Assembly (NCBI RefSeq): GCF_000499845.2
Contig: NC_023758.2
Span: forward strand, 26,943,520 to 27,007,519
Direction of reading: 5' to 3'
From: Phaseolus vulgaris
Taxonomy: Eukaryota > Streptophyta > Magnoliopsida > Fabales > Fabaceae
Length of the DNA stretch: 64,000 bases
Below the pieces are notes generated by a model. The model was not told where the DNA came from and made no database searches. It saw only the letters and a list, made by a program, of their open reading frames with translations. Numbering within the stretch: position 1 is the stretch's first letter; every line of letters starts with the position of its first letter. The translations under genes were made by a program, and so were the position numbers. Shown piece by piece: positions 1-14,600 of this stretch.

Positions 1-46
1 ATAAGTTACAGGGATTTATTGACTAAAGAGTATAAGTGAGAAAAAC

Positions 47-233
47 CTGTTCACACTTGCCAAGCATTTCCTTGTTTCCTGTATAATTCTGGAAACAAAA
101 AGATTTTAGTGAGGAAAAACTCAAAAAAGACAATGTAGCATCTCTTCTTTTACGAAGAAATTTGAACCAGACTTTCACAATTTATGTATCATTAAGAAGA
201 TTGAGCATTTATTTAAAAAAAATAGTAAGCTGG

Positions 234-317
<84 letters not shown>

Positions 318-3300
318 ACCAATTAATATAAAAAACTTCTATGACAGTTGTCATTCCCTTGAACAAAATGGAACAATCTAAACCAATTTATTAATGTTTT
401 GATAGGCCCATTACACACTGTATACTACAAAAAAAAAAGGTTGAATAGATGTGGGTTAAGGCAACATGTACCAATACCATATAGGACAGCTGTCACATGT
501 TGAGTGGTAAAGCGAATTTGAGGATCATGCGAAAATGGAAGAGGAACTATATAGGGGAGACTGGGGAAGAAGGGAAAGAGAGGCAGGAGATGATTTTGGA
601 AAGGAGTTGTCGTATTTTCTTCACTATGTGCTAAGAGAGGGTTTTCTCTGTAAAGGAGAAAGTCTCTCCATCTTTTATATAATGAAGAAATTATAATATG
701 TGAAATCCTAACAAAATAAGTCAAAGCCATAGGAAAATATGTTTCATGTACTTTTTAAAAATTGTTACTGAATCAAGCTAAGATGGCAACCTTCATGTTT
801 TCAAACAAATATACCATTATATGATTCCAGATTTTGAGGCTGAAACCAAGTAAAAAGAGTGTAAAGGTTAAAACATTGCAACCAAGATACTATTGTAGCA
901 AATAAAGTCACACATTACAGTTCATACATTTTTTATGGGTTCCTGCTCAGACAAGGGCATAGATGTACCTTTAACACTTCCATCTCTTCCTTTGTTGGAC
1001 AGAACTTGATGAGATTCTCAACCTGATCAATATCAAGAACTACAGAATCCAATGCCAGTACCGCTTTCTGAAATAAAAAACAAAACCCACATAAATGCTA
1101 ACTAGTAAGAGAAAACATGGAAAAAAATGTCATCTAAAACCAACCTCATCACAGACTGAAGTATAAGTGAATTAATATTTATATTAAAAAATACAACTAG
1201 GCTAAAATATTCTCATTATGTAAGCTTTTATCAAACAAAATGAGAAGAGAAAGCAATCAAAAAATCCACCTGCTCAATATAATAATGAACTCAAATGATT
1301 ATTAACCTCACTCAATAAATTTCAAAAATTACATCAATTAATCTCTGACAACTTCAAGTCTAAACAATTCAAAGGTGAAACAGGACATTGTCAACAATGA
1401 AAAAACCTCCTTCACAGATGACTTTGTCTAAAATCTACAAAGTAAACTATCAAAAGTAGACAAGGATAAAATAAAACATATAATCATTTCACTAGGTACA
1501 TGTTTAGGAAAGCTTTTTTTTCAAAATATCTCTAGGGAAAATTGGCTAAGAAAAAAACTTATTTTACCTCAAAATAAGCCAATTCAAACTCACATAAACA
1601 TGAATGCATGGAATAAAATATTAAATCCTATAGAATGCTTTTTCATACAAAAAGAATTTTTTTAGCATATTAAACGAGAGAAGTATGTAGGAAGACATTG
1701 ACAATTACTCCTAAAGCAAACCAAAACAAAAGAATAACAACTTACTGGAAGAAAATTAGAAGCATCAATTAATGACATTTGTGGCTATATTTCAATACTT
1801 TTGCTTGGAGTTTGCTTTCAACTAAAACAAGGAGTTAAACCAATCTGCCACTGTATTTGTTAACATTCCATTTTTGCTTGAGGATTCAATATAAAGTAAT
1901 CAATTCAACAAATTGATCAAAGTTTCCACTCCAAGTAGCCTTCAAGAAAATTGTAATAAATTCCCTTTATCACTCCAAAATGTCCTGGTCAGAACCAAAC
2001 TAGAATACTTGGATGCATTCACACAAATTAAGAAAAATAAAAACAAAATGCATGCTCCTCCATTAGGTTTTTTACTTTTATTCTTTTTTGAAATAAAAGA
2101 AGAATATAATGAAGGAACAGAGAACGGCAAAAAATAAGCACAAGGAATCCTCCTGTAAAACCCAATCCCATTAGGTATATTTTTATACTATTAAGTTGAG
2201 CCATAACTCAACAATTTTGTCAATATGGTATCATCTACATGGATTACTCAACTACACCAGTATCTACCTAAATACAATAAGTATGTTTGTGCAAAAAAGT
2301 TTAGGACTAAATCCAGATTTGCCATATGATGCAACACATAGAAACATCCGAAAAGTAATTTCACTGAATAAACAAGAGCCAAGTAAACTGAGAGCAAGGG
2401 AAACTTACAAGCATATCTGGCAAAGGAATTTTGATTTTAGAGAGCATTATTTCACAGTTATATGCTCTACGCAAGTCAACCTGACAATATAGGGAAAAGG
2501 AGTTTGGGTTTATTAGTTATACATTTTTTTACTAATTAAATACAACTAATCAGACAATTTACAGATAAAAAATGCTCTGCATTTAGGTTTGTCTGCATTT
2601 GAGGAATATCTGTTTCGTCAGATAACTGCCTATCAATTCAATCCAATATAAAACATCTTTGGCAATAAAATTTCTGTGACTTTTTATCTTAATTAAAAAG
2701 CAATTTCTATGCCTCTTTCAATGGCCATTTTAATACCAGAATAATTCCTAATTACCATGATAGGATCTTATAATCATGCATATAACTCCAAAGCATTAGT
2801 TGATAAAATAATTTATGCCAAGGAGTTGCTTACCAATTGTACTTTCTCCGGTTTGTTAATATTAGGACCACGCCGACCTCCACCTTTAGCACTACTCCCA
2901 TCAGATGCAGATGCTGCTGAAAACAGGGTCTCAAGTTCTGATATATCTATCTCAGGGGCCCTAACAAACATTTCATTATTTAAAATCAGAAATGCTAAAT
3001 AGGAATTGCATCCCACCCTCCCTTCGATTCCTATCAAAAGAAGGGAGGTTAGGCAAATTAACAAAATTACCCACAAACACTTTAAAAAATGTCAGTTTCC
3101 AGTCACAACACAAGTATCATTATTATGAAAATCATGTTTGATATCCATATCAAAATTCTGTAATCAGTACCTTGGTCCGCTATCCTGTTTCTGTGAATCA
3201 GCCCATAGACTTCCCTTGGCTGCTCGGGCCACTTTCACCCAGTGTAGAGGTTTTAGCAAAGTTTTCTTTGGAGCATTAACAGTAACACCAATACCATGAG

Positions 3301-6300
3301 CTCTACCAACATTTGTTGTTGAAGCTTTGCCAGGTGGTGGTGCCACACCAGAGCCTGTAGCTGCAGGAGGTGGAGGTGGCATTGGAGATGCACCACGACC
3401 AGGTGGAGGAGGAGGAGCACCTGGGGGCTTTGGGGCCAGTGGTGGTGCCGAACCTGTTTGTGCAGGACCTGGAGGAGGTGGAGGTGGTGGTGCAGCTGAA
3501 CCTGTGCGTACAGGACCTGGAGGAGGTGGAGGTGGTGGTGCAGCTGAACCTGTGCGTACAGCACCTGGGGGAGGTGGAGGTGGTGGTGGAGCTGAACCTG
3601 TTCGTACAGGACCTGGAGGAGGAGGAGGTGGTGGTGGAGCTGAACCTGTTCGTACAGGACCTGGAGGAGGAGGTGGTGGTGGTGGAGCTGAACCTGTTCG
3701 TACAGAACCTGGAGGAGGAGGTGGTGGTGGTGGAGCTGAACCTGTTCGTACAGAACCTGGAGGAGGAGGTGGTGGTGGTGGAGCTGAACCTGTTCGTACA
3801 GGACCTGGAGGAGGAGGTGGTGGTGGTGGAGTTGAACCTGTTCGTACAGGACCTGGAGGAGGTGGAGGTGGAGGTGGAGCTGAACCTGTTCGTACAGGAC
3901 CTGGAGGAGGCGGAGGTGGAGGTGGAGCTGAACCTGTTTGTACAGGACCTGGAGGAGGTGGTGGTGGAGGTGGAGCTGAACCTGATTGTACAGGACCTGG
4001 AGGAGGTGGGGGTGGAGGTGGAGGTGGAGCTGAACCTGTTCGTACAGGACCAAAAGGAGGTGGAGGTGGAGGTGGAGGTGGTGGCGGGACAGAACCTGTT
4101 TGTACAAGACCTGGAGGGGGCGGAGGTGGAGCTGAACCTGTTCGTACAGGACCAGGACCAGGACCAGGAGGAGGTGGAGGTGGTGGCGGAACAGAACCTG
4201 TTTGTACAAGACCTGGAGGAGGTGGAGGTGGTGGTGGTGGTGGTGGTGGGGCTGAACCTGTTTGCACAGGACCTGGAGGAGGAGGGACTAAATTTTTTTG
4301 TACAGGTACTGGAGCAGGAGGAAGAGGAGGAGGAGGAGGTGGTGGTAGAGGGGCTGAACTTGTTTGTACAGATCCTAGAGGATGTGGAGGTAAACCAGGA
4401 GAGCTATTCGCATCCCTACCTATAGGGGGGAGAGTGGGTGGAGGAGGAGGTGAAGGCAATGTAGAAGCATTGTTCAGATTCTGAACTAAAGGATGCGGAG
4501 GTGGGGGAGGATGGGGAGGAGCTAAACTTGGCTGTACAGGTATTGATGATGGAGGCAGTGGTGCTGGTATATGAAGAGGTTGAGTAGCGGGAACATGTGA
4601 AGGTGATGGTGGAGACAAACAAGGAGAAGATTCCTTACTTAGAGCATGAAGAGGTAATGAAACATCATCAGTTAGTGACTGATTAGGTGTTGTTGAAGTT
4701 AGATTTACATAATCTCCACCGTTATTTTCAAAAGTTAAATGAACCAAATCAGGTGTATCAGATGCAAATAATTTAGAAGGATCAGCATAAGACCTAGGAA
4801 TAACATCAAAGGCCTCATCTGAACTATCAGCAGTGCTCGATTCATTGTTTTCTTCTTCAGAGTCAGCAGGTGATGAATACCAACTTCCTCTACCCTGAAA
4901 CCTTGAAAACTCTTTGGGGTCATTTAAGACTGTAAGCTGCTTGAGCAGCCATACAGCAGCAGAATCACCACTGTCAATCCATTCTGCGCCACTGAAAAGT
5001 TCTTGAACCCTTGAAAATGCCTCAATGGGTAATCCACCTTTCACCTCGCCATCTAAAATACTTGTGGGAGCCCTTTGAGGACTTATGTTTTCAACCTCCC
5101 CAAACAAAACCTAAATTTAAAGGCTTTCCAAGATCAGATTAAAACCAATAACCTTAATGCAGAGCAGAACAATCACAACCATTACAATACAACAAAGAAT
5201 CGAAGTCTTAACTTTTCACAATACATACACTATAACATAAAACTCACCTCAGCCCGGAAGCCCTTTGGATACCGCTCCTTTGAATCCCACAGAATGTCCA
5301 AGTTCTCAGCATTCAGCATCAAAATGTTTGATCGAATGAAAGCAGTGTTGAACATCACTCGAAACATCATCACCTCCCTCTCCGGATCCAAATCCAAATG
5401 CACACACTCCAATACCACGTCCCCTTGTACTAAGCATTGAATATCAATCTTAATCACATCACAGTCTGCCTGAGATAAAAACACAACACATTCATTCCAG
5501 CATCAACTAATTCACACAAACACAACAACCAATAACTTGTATACTTTCCCTTAGCTATTTTTATCGTTATTCTCCAATCAGAATTGGAGAACAGCAAACC
5601 TTTCTTACACAAATTACCAAAGTAAAACTAAATTTTAGTGATAGATAAGCAAAAGAACCAAATACACACCCACACACAGAATTGGAGAACAGCACCAAAA
5701 GCACTCAAGCAACCATATATTAGTTGTCCCACAGCAAACTCAAACAAACACACACACACACACACTAAACCTGTCTATAATGCCTCAAACTCTTCTTCTT
5801 CTTATGCATATTATAAATCATCTGCGTGGAAAGCCCGCCTTTACTAAGCAAATTCCTCCCAAAAATCCTAAAAAACGGCCTGCAACCATTTCCCCCATCA
5901 AACCCAGGAACCCCTCTTAGTATCACACAATCCAGAGAAAGCGCCCTCTCCGGCGGAGGCCACTCTGCGCCAATGTTCCTCCGCGCCACATACTGCACAT
6001 ACCGCAGCTGCGACGGCATCGGGTTGAGCGCCGACAGCAGCTGCAGCAGCCCCTTCGGCGCCTCCCTGTGAACCATCTCTAGAATCTTGCGCTCCCCACT
6101 CTGCGCCTTCCGGAAAACGAGGAAAGCAGCGAGGAGAAAGGCGAGGAGGGGCCAGCCGCCGCGCTCACAGTGGAAGAGGACCACGGCGGCGGGGTCAGCG
6201 AGGCAGGTGTCACAGAGGCGGAGGAAGTGGTGGAGGAGGGCGAGGGGGAGGAGGGGGCAGCCCTCGTACTGCTTGGGGTAGTCGATGACAGTGGCGTCGA

Positions 6301-6613
6301 GGTCGCAGAGGAGGCGTGAGAAGCGGCTGCGGGTGTGACCGTCGCGGAAGTTGAGGGCGAGGAAGGAGGATTCCGGGAAGTCCTCGTGGAGGTCGGAGAG
6401 AATTTGGCGGAGGTAGAGCTGGTACATTCCCTCGGGAAGCGCTTCGGTGGAGAAGCAGGAATCGAATACTGAAAAGGAAAATGGAAAATTTGATGAAATC
6501 AAAATCAAAATCGAAAGCGAAATGGGAATTAGGAACTTACCATAGACTCTGTCCGCGAATTCCAGTAAGCCATCAGGAGGACGCTTGTAGAAGAATCTGC
6601 TGAGGAGAGACAT
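47..6613 (-). CDS. Class II formin with PTEN-like domain, 5' eight exons (gene continues off the left edge)
   Basis: Formins nucleate and elongate actin filaments; plant class II members are cytosolic and bind membranes through a PTEN-like phosphatase/C2 module. Exons in transcript order: 6613-6541, 6468-5771, 5469-5248, 5110-3171, 2960-2834, 2480-2409, 1067-969, 88-47. All junctions are GT-AG and in phase, giving 1091 residues so far. Residues 1-330 or so are the PTEN/C2 part. The P-loop reads HCERGGWP, so the arginine expected at the end of the PTEN HCxxGxxR motif is proline and phosphatase activity is unlikely. Next come an acidic linker, a long polyproline FH1 region, and the start of FH2 (KTLLKPLHWVKV, then VDLRRAYNCEIML, FCPTKEEMEVLK, NYTGNKEMLGKCEQ). 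The remainder of FH2 lies beyond base 1. The start is the ATG at 6613, matching the family N-terminus MSLLSRFFYKRPPD. Family resemblance is to Arabidopsis FH13/14/18/20-type formins; I cannot say which orthologue. Confidence 0.95.
237..314. repeat. Compound microsatellite (TC)n(AT)n
   Basis: About 21 TC units are followed directly by about 18 AT units, inside the formin intron between the exons at 969-1067 and 47-88. Such arrays are usually length-polymorphic. Confidence 0.95.
3420..4310 (-). repeat. In-frame polyproline minisatellite in the formin FH1 region
   Basis: A repeat of mostly 48 bp encodes units of the type GPVRTGSAPPPPPPPP. I count about 17 copies of the (T/S)GS core in the translation, with proline runs of 6 to 12. 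FH1 polyproline binds profilin-actin. The unit length is a multiple of three and its codons lack stops in other frames, so long spurious ORFs appear on both strands here (glycine-rich on plus, His/Leu-rich on minus); these are artefacts. Confidence 0.9.
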
Positions 6614-6691
6614 GGTTGTTGCATGGAAGGAACAACAATGGAGTTTGGCAGAGTAGAGTTTCAGAGCTTTGTATGCACTTCTCTCTCACAG

Positions 6692-6694
<3 letters not shown>

Positions 6695-6750
<56 letters not shown>

Positions 6751-6773
6751 AGAGAGAGAAAAGAGAGAGTTTT
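6695..6773. repeat. GA/CT microsatellite in the formin 5' leader or promoter
   Basis: An uninterrupted GA run at 6695-6746 is followed by imperfect GA blocks to 6768. It lies 80 to 160 bp upstream of the formin ATG, reading as CT-rich on the coding strand. CT/GA tracts are common in plant 5' leaders and core promoters; a regulatory role here is inference. Confidence 0.9.
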
Positions 6774-8606
6774 GGTTTTGAAATTTGAAATGGGATTGTA
6801 ATTTGTAATTAAACAGAGAAGACTGGTTTTTTCATTTTCATGCTTTGCACAAATTATGGAATTAAGATCTTTTCTTTTTTTTGTGTTCACTTTGTAACTA
6901 CTGTTTGGTAAGAGAGAACAAATGGGATTTTCACTTTTATTATATTCAAGAATAAAATCAAAGAAAAAGACAGTTAAATTTATTAAGTTTTTTTCGTAAA
7001 CACAACAAATCAAAACTGCTACATATTGTTTAAGTTTGTTGATCTTTTACCAAAACAAAAACCAATTGCATTTAAAACCAATCTAGTAACTGGCACCTTG
7101 CCTTCCAGCACCAACCTTAACTTAACTAGTAAGTATATATACACACATAAAAAATTCAAATTAAATAATTATTAAATTCATTAATATTTTCTAAATTCAT
7201 ATCAAACTACTATGAAATTAAATTGCTTCCTAATTTATAATAGTTACCTTTGTTCCTTTTTCTTAGCCTATCATAAAGTTACTTCGTTATTTGTTAAGAT
7301 ACTGATTTTTTTTAAGATTTTATTAACTTCAATTAAAAATAAAGCAACACTAGATATGTAAACATTATTGTACTATTGTATAGGTAATATGTTAAGTTAC
7401 ACTTTAGTTTTTTTTTTCTTTCTTTTTTTTGCTTATGTTAATTTTAATTAGACCCTTCATCTTTAAAATTCGATTCAATTTTATCATTTCATGTTTTAAA
7501 AGTTATTAATTATTTTAACACCATACAGGTTATTCATAAGCATAGATGTTATTTTAATAAAATGAAAACTTTTAACTGTCACAATATAATACATAACAGA
7601 TGTAATTTAGTCATTAACATTAAATTGTAACATTTTACATATAACCATTGCTTTCGATAACCCATAACGGTAGATAAGAGAATGAGACAAAAAGAAAACA
7701 TGTAACAGGAGACTCATTATTATGGTACGAGTGTTTAAGTTAAAAAATACCATAACACGTTTTTTTTTTATAATTCGAAAATATGGTTTGAATTTCACAT
7801 TTTAAAATACATTTTCAAAATCCGAAAACATTTGAAATATATTATAAGTTATTCGATTTAGACTATATATTTTAAATTGTATACTTTAAAATATATTTTA
7901 AATAATATAAAAAATTATTTTAAAATATATAGTTTAAAATAAATTTTCAGATTATACAATGTAAAATGTTTTTGAATTATAAATAATCTAAACTTTTCCT
8001 ACATATCTAAAGATGTACAAGAAGAAAGTTTCGAAAACTTAAAAGGACTTGATAGTCTTAACAAAAGGTAATATTATAATGCTAGCACATTCAACAACCG
8101 AATTATTTATTTTCCCAAAAAGCATTAACTTTAACATGTAGGGTTAAGAAGTAAGTAAGAAATTTAGTAGATAAGTTCTGAACGAAAGTGTTTAACATCA
8201 TTCAAATGATTTAATGTAAAAGAAAGTTAAAGGAGTAAAAACTTAACGTTGTAAGTTAAGGAAATTAATTGAAGCATGGAGAAATAATATAATTAAAAAA
8301 CGAAGTATAAAAAAGTAAAGATAATGTCCATAACTGGTGCGGCTATTCTGCTTTTATTTAGTTCTTTTAAGATCTAAAATAATTGTTTAAGTGGCCTGAA
8401 TCTACAATGTTACACGCTGAAAATTGAACAAGCTACATGGTTGATACATCACCCTTGTTTCCACACAACTTGCAACCCTCTTGGGATATCGTTAAAAAAA
8501 TTACAGGAGGTATTTTGGTGTCCTTTTAAACCAGAATTTACACTATATTTTGAGAATCGTTTAGAGGTACCAAAACCTCCAGATCATGATCTGAGTTTGA
8601 GAGGGT
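6774..8606. other. Intergenic: formin upstream region and TAF1 3' flank
   Basis: AT-rich sequence without a credible ORF. The left part should hold the formin promoter. The last few hundred bases before 8606 should hold the TAF1 3'UTR; a TTTATT (AATAAA on the minus strand) sits near 8353. About 7800-7990 is dense in TTTAAAATAT-type self-complementary AT sequence resembling a decayed AT-rich MITE, but no clear terminal repeats or target duplication were found. Confidence 0.6.
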
Positions 8607-11600
8607 TTAGAATTCTCTAATTTCAATGCCAGCTTCTGCTGAAGTGAGGCTATCATCATTCTCATTCAACAAATAATCACAATATTCCAAAAGCATATCT
8701 GCAAGGGGAGGAATTCCCGGATTTCTCCCGTCGTTATATTTATGTGCATTATATGTAATCTGCCAGACGTCATGCCTGAAATCTTCTCGGCTCTTGTACT
8801 CCATGTTCCGTACTCTCTCCCTGATTCTCGAAAGATCCATAGGCGTATCTATAATGTCCAGGTAGTCAGGAGCCTCTTTCTTCGACACAGGCTTCACGAA
8901 AAGATACGACAGCTCGTACCTATCTTTCACAATCGTGTCCACAATGCTCTCCAAGATATTTGCCAAACCAACCTTCAGAGATAGATTGAATTAACCATAC
9001 AACTCAAACCATGTACAAATCATATAACAGTAACAAGGACTATAACCGCAGACATACCAAACTTCAAACTATTTGTTACCAAAATCATATAGCATAATTT
9101 TACTTACACAAATCATAAACACAACCGAATGGCATTCTTTCTTTTGGGCATTTGCATATATTACTCACAAAAATAGTGTTCTTTCAAAGCCCCCCAAAAA
9201 ATGTCCAAAGCTTCCTACTTAATATGTATGAAGATGCAATACATGCAAATAAATTAACCACTAAATAAAAGAAATAACAAACATAGAAATGTACCTCTCC
9301 CCCTCCCCCTCTTCGGCGTTTTGTTGGTGGCATATAATCTGCACTAAGCTTTCCTAACTCAGAAACAGATCTCCTTTTTCCACTCCTCTCTCTTTCTGGC
9401 ATTCTCTTATCATGTCTTCTTGCTCTGGGATCATCTAAATACTCCTCTCTTAAATCAGGCTTTTTCTTCTTCTTTTTCTTCTTAGCCTTTTGCCGTTCTT
9501 CCTCCTCCCTCTCTCTTCTGATATCTTCTTCGAATCTTTTTATTTCATCTAACCTCTCTTGCTCTTTGAGCATCCTCATTTCTTCTTTCTGATGCCTCCT
9601 TGCTCTGTCCTCTTCTCGAAGTCTTGCATCATTTCTACGTTTCTCTTGCTCTTCCCACCATCTTCTGTCCTCTTTAGTGTTCCACTTTGGAAAACCTCCA
9701 GTTCCATACACGGTATCCTGTTTCTTTTGTTTCTCAAAATTCGACAATTCAACAATTCTTTTAGTCTTTCTGTGTTGAAGTCCTGTGTTTCCACCAGGAC
9801 TGTCCAGTTCCACACCAATAACCTCCTTCGTTCGTTTTATAACGATCTTTTTGTGACTCTGCTCCTTATCTATTTCTGTTGGTGGTCGTATTTTAATTGG
9901 TAACTTGTTATAATCAACCTGACCTCTGCCTGCATCAGTAGGAGGAGGCCCTCTACTTGATTCAGTAGGAGGCCGTATAACAACAGCATGCTTACGAGAT
10001 TCAGCCTGTGTATCATCTGGTTTCACTTTTTTGGGAATAATTATCTTATTAACCTTAGCAGACTTTGCAGTTTCTGAATCCGAAGTGACTGGCTTGTCAG
10101 AATTCTGCAGGGTCTCTGTTACAGGTTTATCAGAAGATTTCTCTGAGGAGCCGCATTTGAATTTCAGTGGAATTTTTGCCGAATTGTCAACAGGAGTAAT
10201 CTTCGTGGTGCTTTTTGAAATGGACTTTTTGGAGGGAGCTTTAGTAGGCTGGGAGTGACTAGAGTGGTCTATGGGTTTCCCAGATGATTTTTCCATATCT
10301 GCAGATTCAAGTTGAGTTTCAAGATCTTCACCATATTTTGGACAGTTCTTGTTTGTTCGCATATGCCCAGGCTGGTTCATCAATGAAATAATTAGAATAA
10401 AATATTGAACAATGGAGAGCAAAACTTTAAGATAACCCATGATACCCTTCTGTTTTAATTGCTAGATTTTTATTAATTACTAACGTAGAAAATACAGAAG
10501 TCTTTTGGTTTCTTGATCACACTTTGTTTTCAAAATACACTAGTGTAGTTACAATTTACCTTCACATTCACAAAAGTGAATTTAAAAAAATACCATTTTA
10601 GCAAAATTTATTAAAGGCATTGAACCTAGAAACATGTAATAAACTAATTTTGAAGTTTATGTAAATAAACTGTAAACCCATGAAACATCTACTGATATAC
10701 CGAAAGTTGACAGGACAGAACACTGGGACAACTAATGTCCAAAATATTGGACACAGGAGCCTGCCATTTTATATACTGATGCCCGTCCCCGATGAAATAC
10801 TTAAAAACATATGTAAACAACTCAAGATACACACACCTGACCACATGCTCCACAAACAAAAGTTTCCCTTGATGGTTTTTTCTCCTTAAACACCTGGTTC
10901 TGCATACACAAATCAGAGATAATTTCAGGAAGCAGAGTAAAATTTGAAAATATTATTCTGATCTCCCTGAAAGAATGCAGATACAAAACTCAGACAAAAA
11001 CATAGAGTTCAACAAACTTTTAGCATATCTGCAAAACACAATAATGTATTGCAATTTGAACAAGTGTCAAGAAGACTATTTCCATGTATTTACTTCAATT
11101 CTAGCAATTACTGATAAATGTAGTAAATAGTTGCAGACAGAGCAGTCCTAATTTCTCAATAATGTGATGGAAAGAAATGCAATTACTACGATGTACACTT
11201 TGGCCTAACCTCCTTTTATGAGTTGGCATATGGTTGATCCAAGGTTATTAAAATCAAAAGAAGAAAATAATTATGACACAAAAATCTAAATGAAAAATAC
11301 ATGCAGCAGTTACAAACTCAAATTGAAGTTAAAATTCAAAATACGAGATGAAAAGACTTTTATAGCAAAAGACTAAGCAAAAAAACCTATATATAAAGCA
11401 GTCAAAACTTTGATACAGCCATGAATATACCTGTTGCTTTTTACATAAACTCAACCACTTAAAATGGATTATCTATAAGTAAAAAAGAGAGTGATGAAAC
11501 AGACTAAAGTTGATCACTTACCTTAATTCCTTCTCCCATATTCAATTTGATTTTTTTATTGGGAAGAGAAACAGGTGTAATATCATTCTTCTTTGCTTTA

Positions 11601-14600
11601 TTGGCCTTCAGTGATTTACTTTTTTTAGCACCAAAGTTTTCCTCCTGCCAAAATCATGAAATAAAATAATTAGGCCTCATTTATAAATAAATAAGTCTTT
11701 ACATATTTATGATCAGATCTTCATATAAATTGTGAAATAAATGTTTAAACAATGCAACTGACAGGAGAATGTAAATAAATGATCTTACCTCCCTAAGATC
11801 TGTAATCACATCCTCTTTCAAGGGATTATTTCCATCTAATTGTGAAGTATTTGTTAATGGCTTAACCAGTTCAGAACTGTCAAAGGCAAATTTCGATTGC
11901 ATCTTTGATACCAATCTTGTTTCTTCCCCCGTTACTTTAGTTTTCTTCTTTTTCTTCCTATCAGCTTCATCATCTGCACAAATTATCATCCAAAAAAAAG
12001 GGGTCAAATATGACAAGTAGCATCTGAGTTCAATTTGAAAATGTTAATCCAATTGCATTAGAACAGCCCTAAAAACATCAGCTTTGGTACATTCAGTACT
12101 AAAAAATATCTTGTAATAATACTTCAATGATCAACAGGATATCATACCATCCATAAGCAACCTGCACAATTCAGCAGCCTCAGCTGCTTCATCTTCTATT
12201 TCCTCCTCTGCCTGAGCCAAAGTTGGGCGTCTTCTCATTTTAAGACCCTTAACACCGTCTCCCTTGTCACGTTTTAAGTCATTTGTACCCTCTTCTCCCT
12301 CTTCAAACTCCTCAGCATCAAGTAAATTTTCCAGATCTCCAGCAAAAGAATCCAGATCACTATTCCCTTCCGAATCACTCTCGTTCTCATCAGCATTTAC
12401 AGCTGACAGACTCTGAACTTGTCGATCCCAAATCTCCTGGCATTTCTCTCTAGTCTGCTGCTGTAACTGAAGAAAGGACATTCGCTGGCCACGAGCATAT
12501 TTGCTAATAGTTGTCGGATCAACCTTAACCCCAGATGCAGCTTGCTCACTTGAAAGTTTACGTATCATAGCAATGCGATGCCACCTGGTTTGTTTTGCAA
12601 TGACTTCCTCAGGAACATTGAACTTAAGAAGAACCTGGATCAGAACATAACTGAGATTAAAAACAGGAATGGTACATATTAAACATACAATGCTGTTCCA
12701 TCATTATAATTGCAGTCAGAAGTCAAGTAGACACTAATAAGGCAAAACCAGCCAAATGGAGTAGTGGAAAATTAATTTGCTGCTTAAGCAACTATGGATA
12801 TGTTGGAATTTTATTAGTGTCACATGATATTGTACAACAAATTAAACACTCTCATTCCAATTGCTAAACCACAGGTTTCTTGGGGAAAAACAAGTTGGAG
12901 CAAAGCCATTCTTCCTTCTAAACATTCATCCTATGGAGATTGCTACATAATCAACTGCCTACGGATTAGCTACTTGAAATGAGATATCATATTGTCCTCG
13001 TTATAATGATTTTGAAAATGCAAATCATCATTTTTTAGCTTGTCTTTTTCCAGTTATATTATGGACTTTCAAAGCATCATGGATCAGCAGCTGCGCACTT
13101 CAACAATTAAGACACTTACACGTCCCAATAGGAATTGAAGTAATTTGCTAGCAGCAGTGATGTTATCTGCTGTTACTCGTCACTTTTGTTTTTCCTTTTT
13201 CTTTTAATTGTATTAAGTAAGAATGCTGCATATGATTGGTATAGGTAGTAGTGCTAACCTGGTTGGTTAGCATTACAACTTGTATAGTGATGCAAATAAC
13301 ATTCTTTCTTTTGATTAAAAAAAGCTACATATAGAGAGAAAACAAAACAAACTACTGTTTGGAATAAAATCTGGAGAAATCTGAACAATCCTTAACATTT
13401 GGGTTTAATCCTAGTTAAACACCAACAAGCTTGGGAATGAGTGTTATACTTCACTTATATACTTTAATTTAATTACACTCTAGATAAATGAGGGATCTCT
13501 AAAAAGTCAAGCATGAAATTAGCAAGACCAGACATCTATGGATGGTCTGATAATAGCTGGATAGTGAGTAACCAAATAAGCCTAGCAACAATCACTAAGG
13601 TAGACTCTGTTAGCATCTGAAAATTTGTATTTAGGTCATTAACATTACAAAACTGGTTTATAAGGTTAGAGCTACCCTCCACTTATATACCTTAATCTGG
13701 AAATATTTTTAATGAATGTGGGAACTCCAACAGAGATCAAAACATTTTGCTGCACTAATTTTCACTTCTGAGGTGCAGTTTGTCTCAGTTCAATACAAAA
13801 ACAAACGTATCCATTAATATCAGCTCTATTCATAACACAATTGAGTAAAACATGAGAGAAAAAAATTGCTGCAATAATTTTCATATTTGAAGTGGAGCTT
13901 GAAAATCACTTTATTACAATTGAGTACAATATGTCAGAAAAATTTCACCTACCAGAAAGAAAATTCTTTTTAATATCAAGCTCTATAGCTTACATAAGCA
14001 TATAAAGTTCAGAACAGATCACCAAAATACCACACACCTCTCGTGCAGCCTCCATGCTTAATCTACGGAGATCAGCATCTGTACCAGTAACAGTAGAACC
14101 TCCACGGTTAGCAGCTGCTTTCTTCTTCACCATTGCACTAGACACTGGTGCCTTTGGAGGTGCCCGAGCATAGCTGAAACCCATGCCACGACCAGATGGA
14201 TCACCAACACCAGTAATTTCCATACGTTCAATATTTTCCTTACCCTGCGAATACAAGCAAATTATGACTACCACAAATGTAAATGGAAGCATAAATTCCA
14301 TTGATGCATGTCTCTAAACTCAAGTATAACATCCATTTCAACTTGTATTCAAATTTTGTTGGAATTATATGACACGCAACAAATGGAAGAATTGCAGCCA
14401 TTCTAGGCAACTTAAGGATGCAAGGACAAGTCTCTTTGCGCAATTGTCAAGAAGCAAAAGACAATCTTATCAACATAACAGTTCACAGCTTAAGAGGTCA
14501 TATTTATAACATACTACAGCGAACTTATAAGGGATGGGGAAATAAAGTGGATAAGTAAAATGTTTATCCTTTTGCAAAACATAACTGTATTCTTTTATTC

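Noticed and set aside
3327..4484. Long glycine-rich ORF on the plus strand and His/Leu-rich ORF on minus over the formin exon
   Set aside because: Both are shadows of the 48-bp polyproline repeat, whose unit is a multiple of three and lacks stops in several frames. The minus-strand frame with PTEN and FH2 is the real one.
5826..6281. Plus-strand ORFs over the formin PTEN exon
   Set aside because: They lie opposite a well-supported coding exon and have no recognisable domains.
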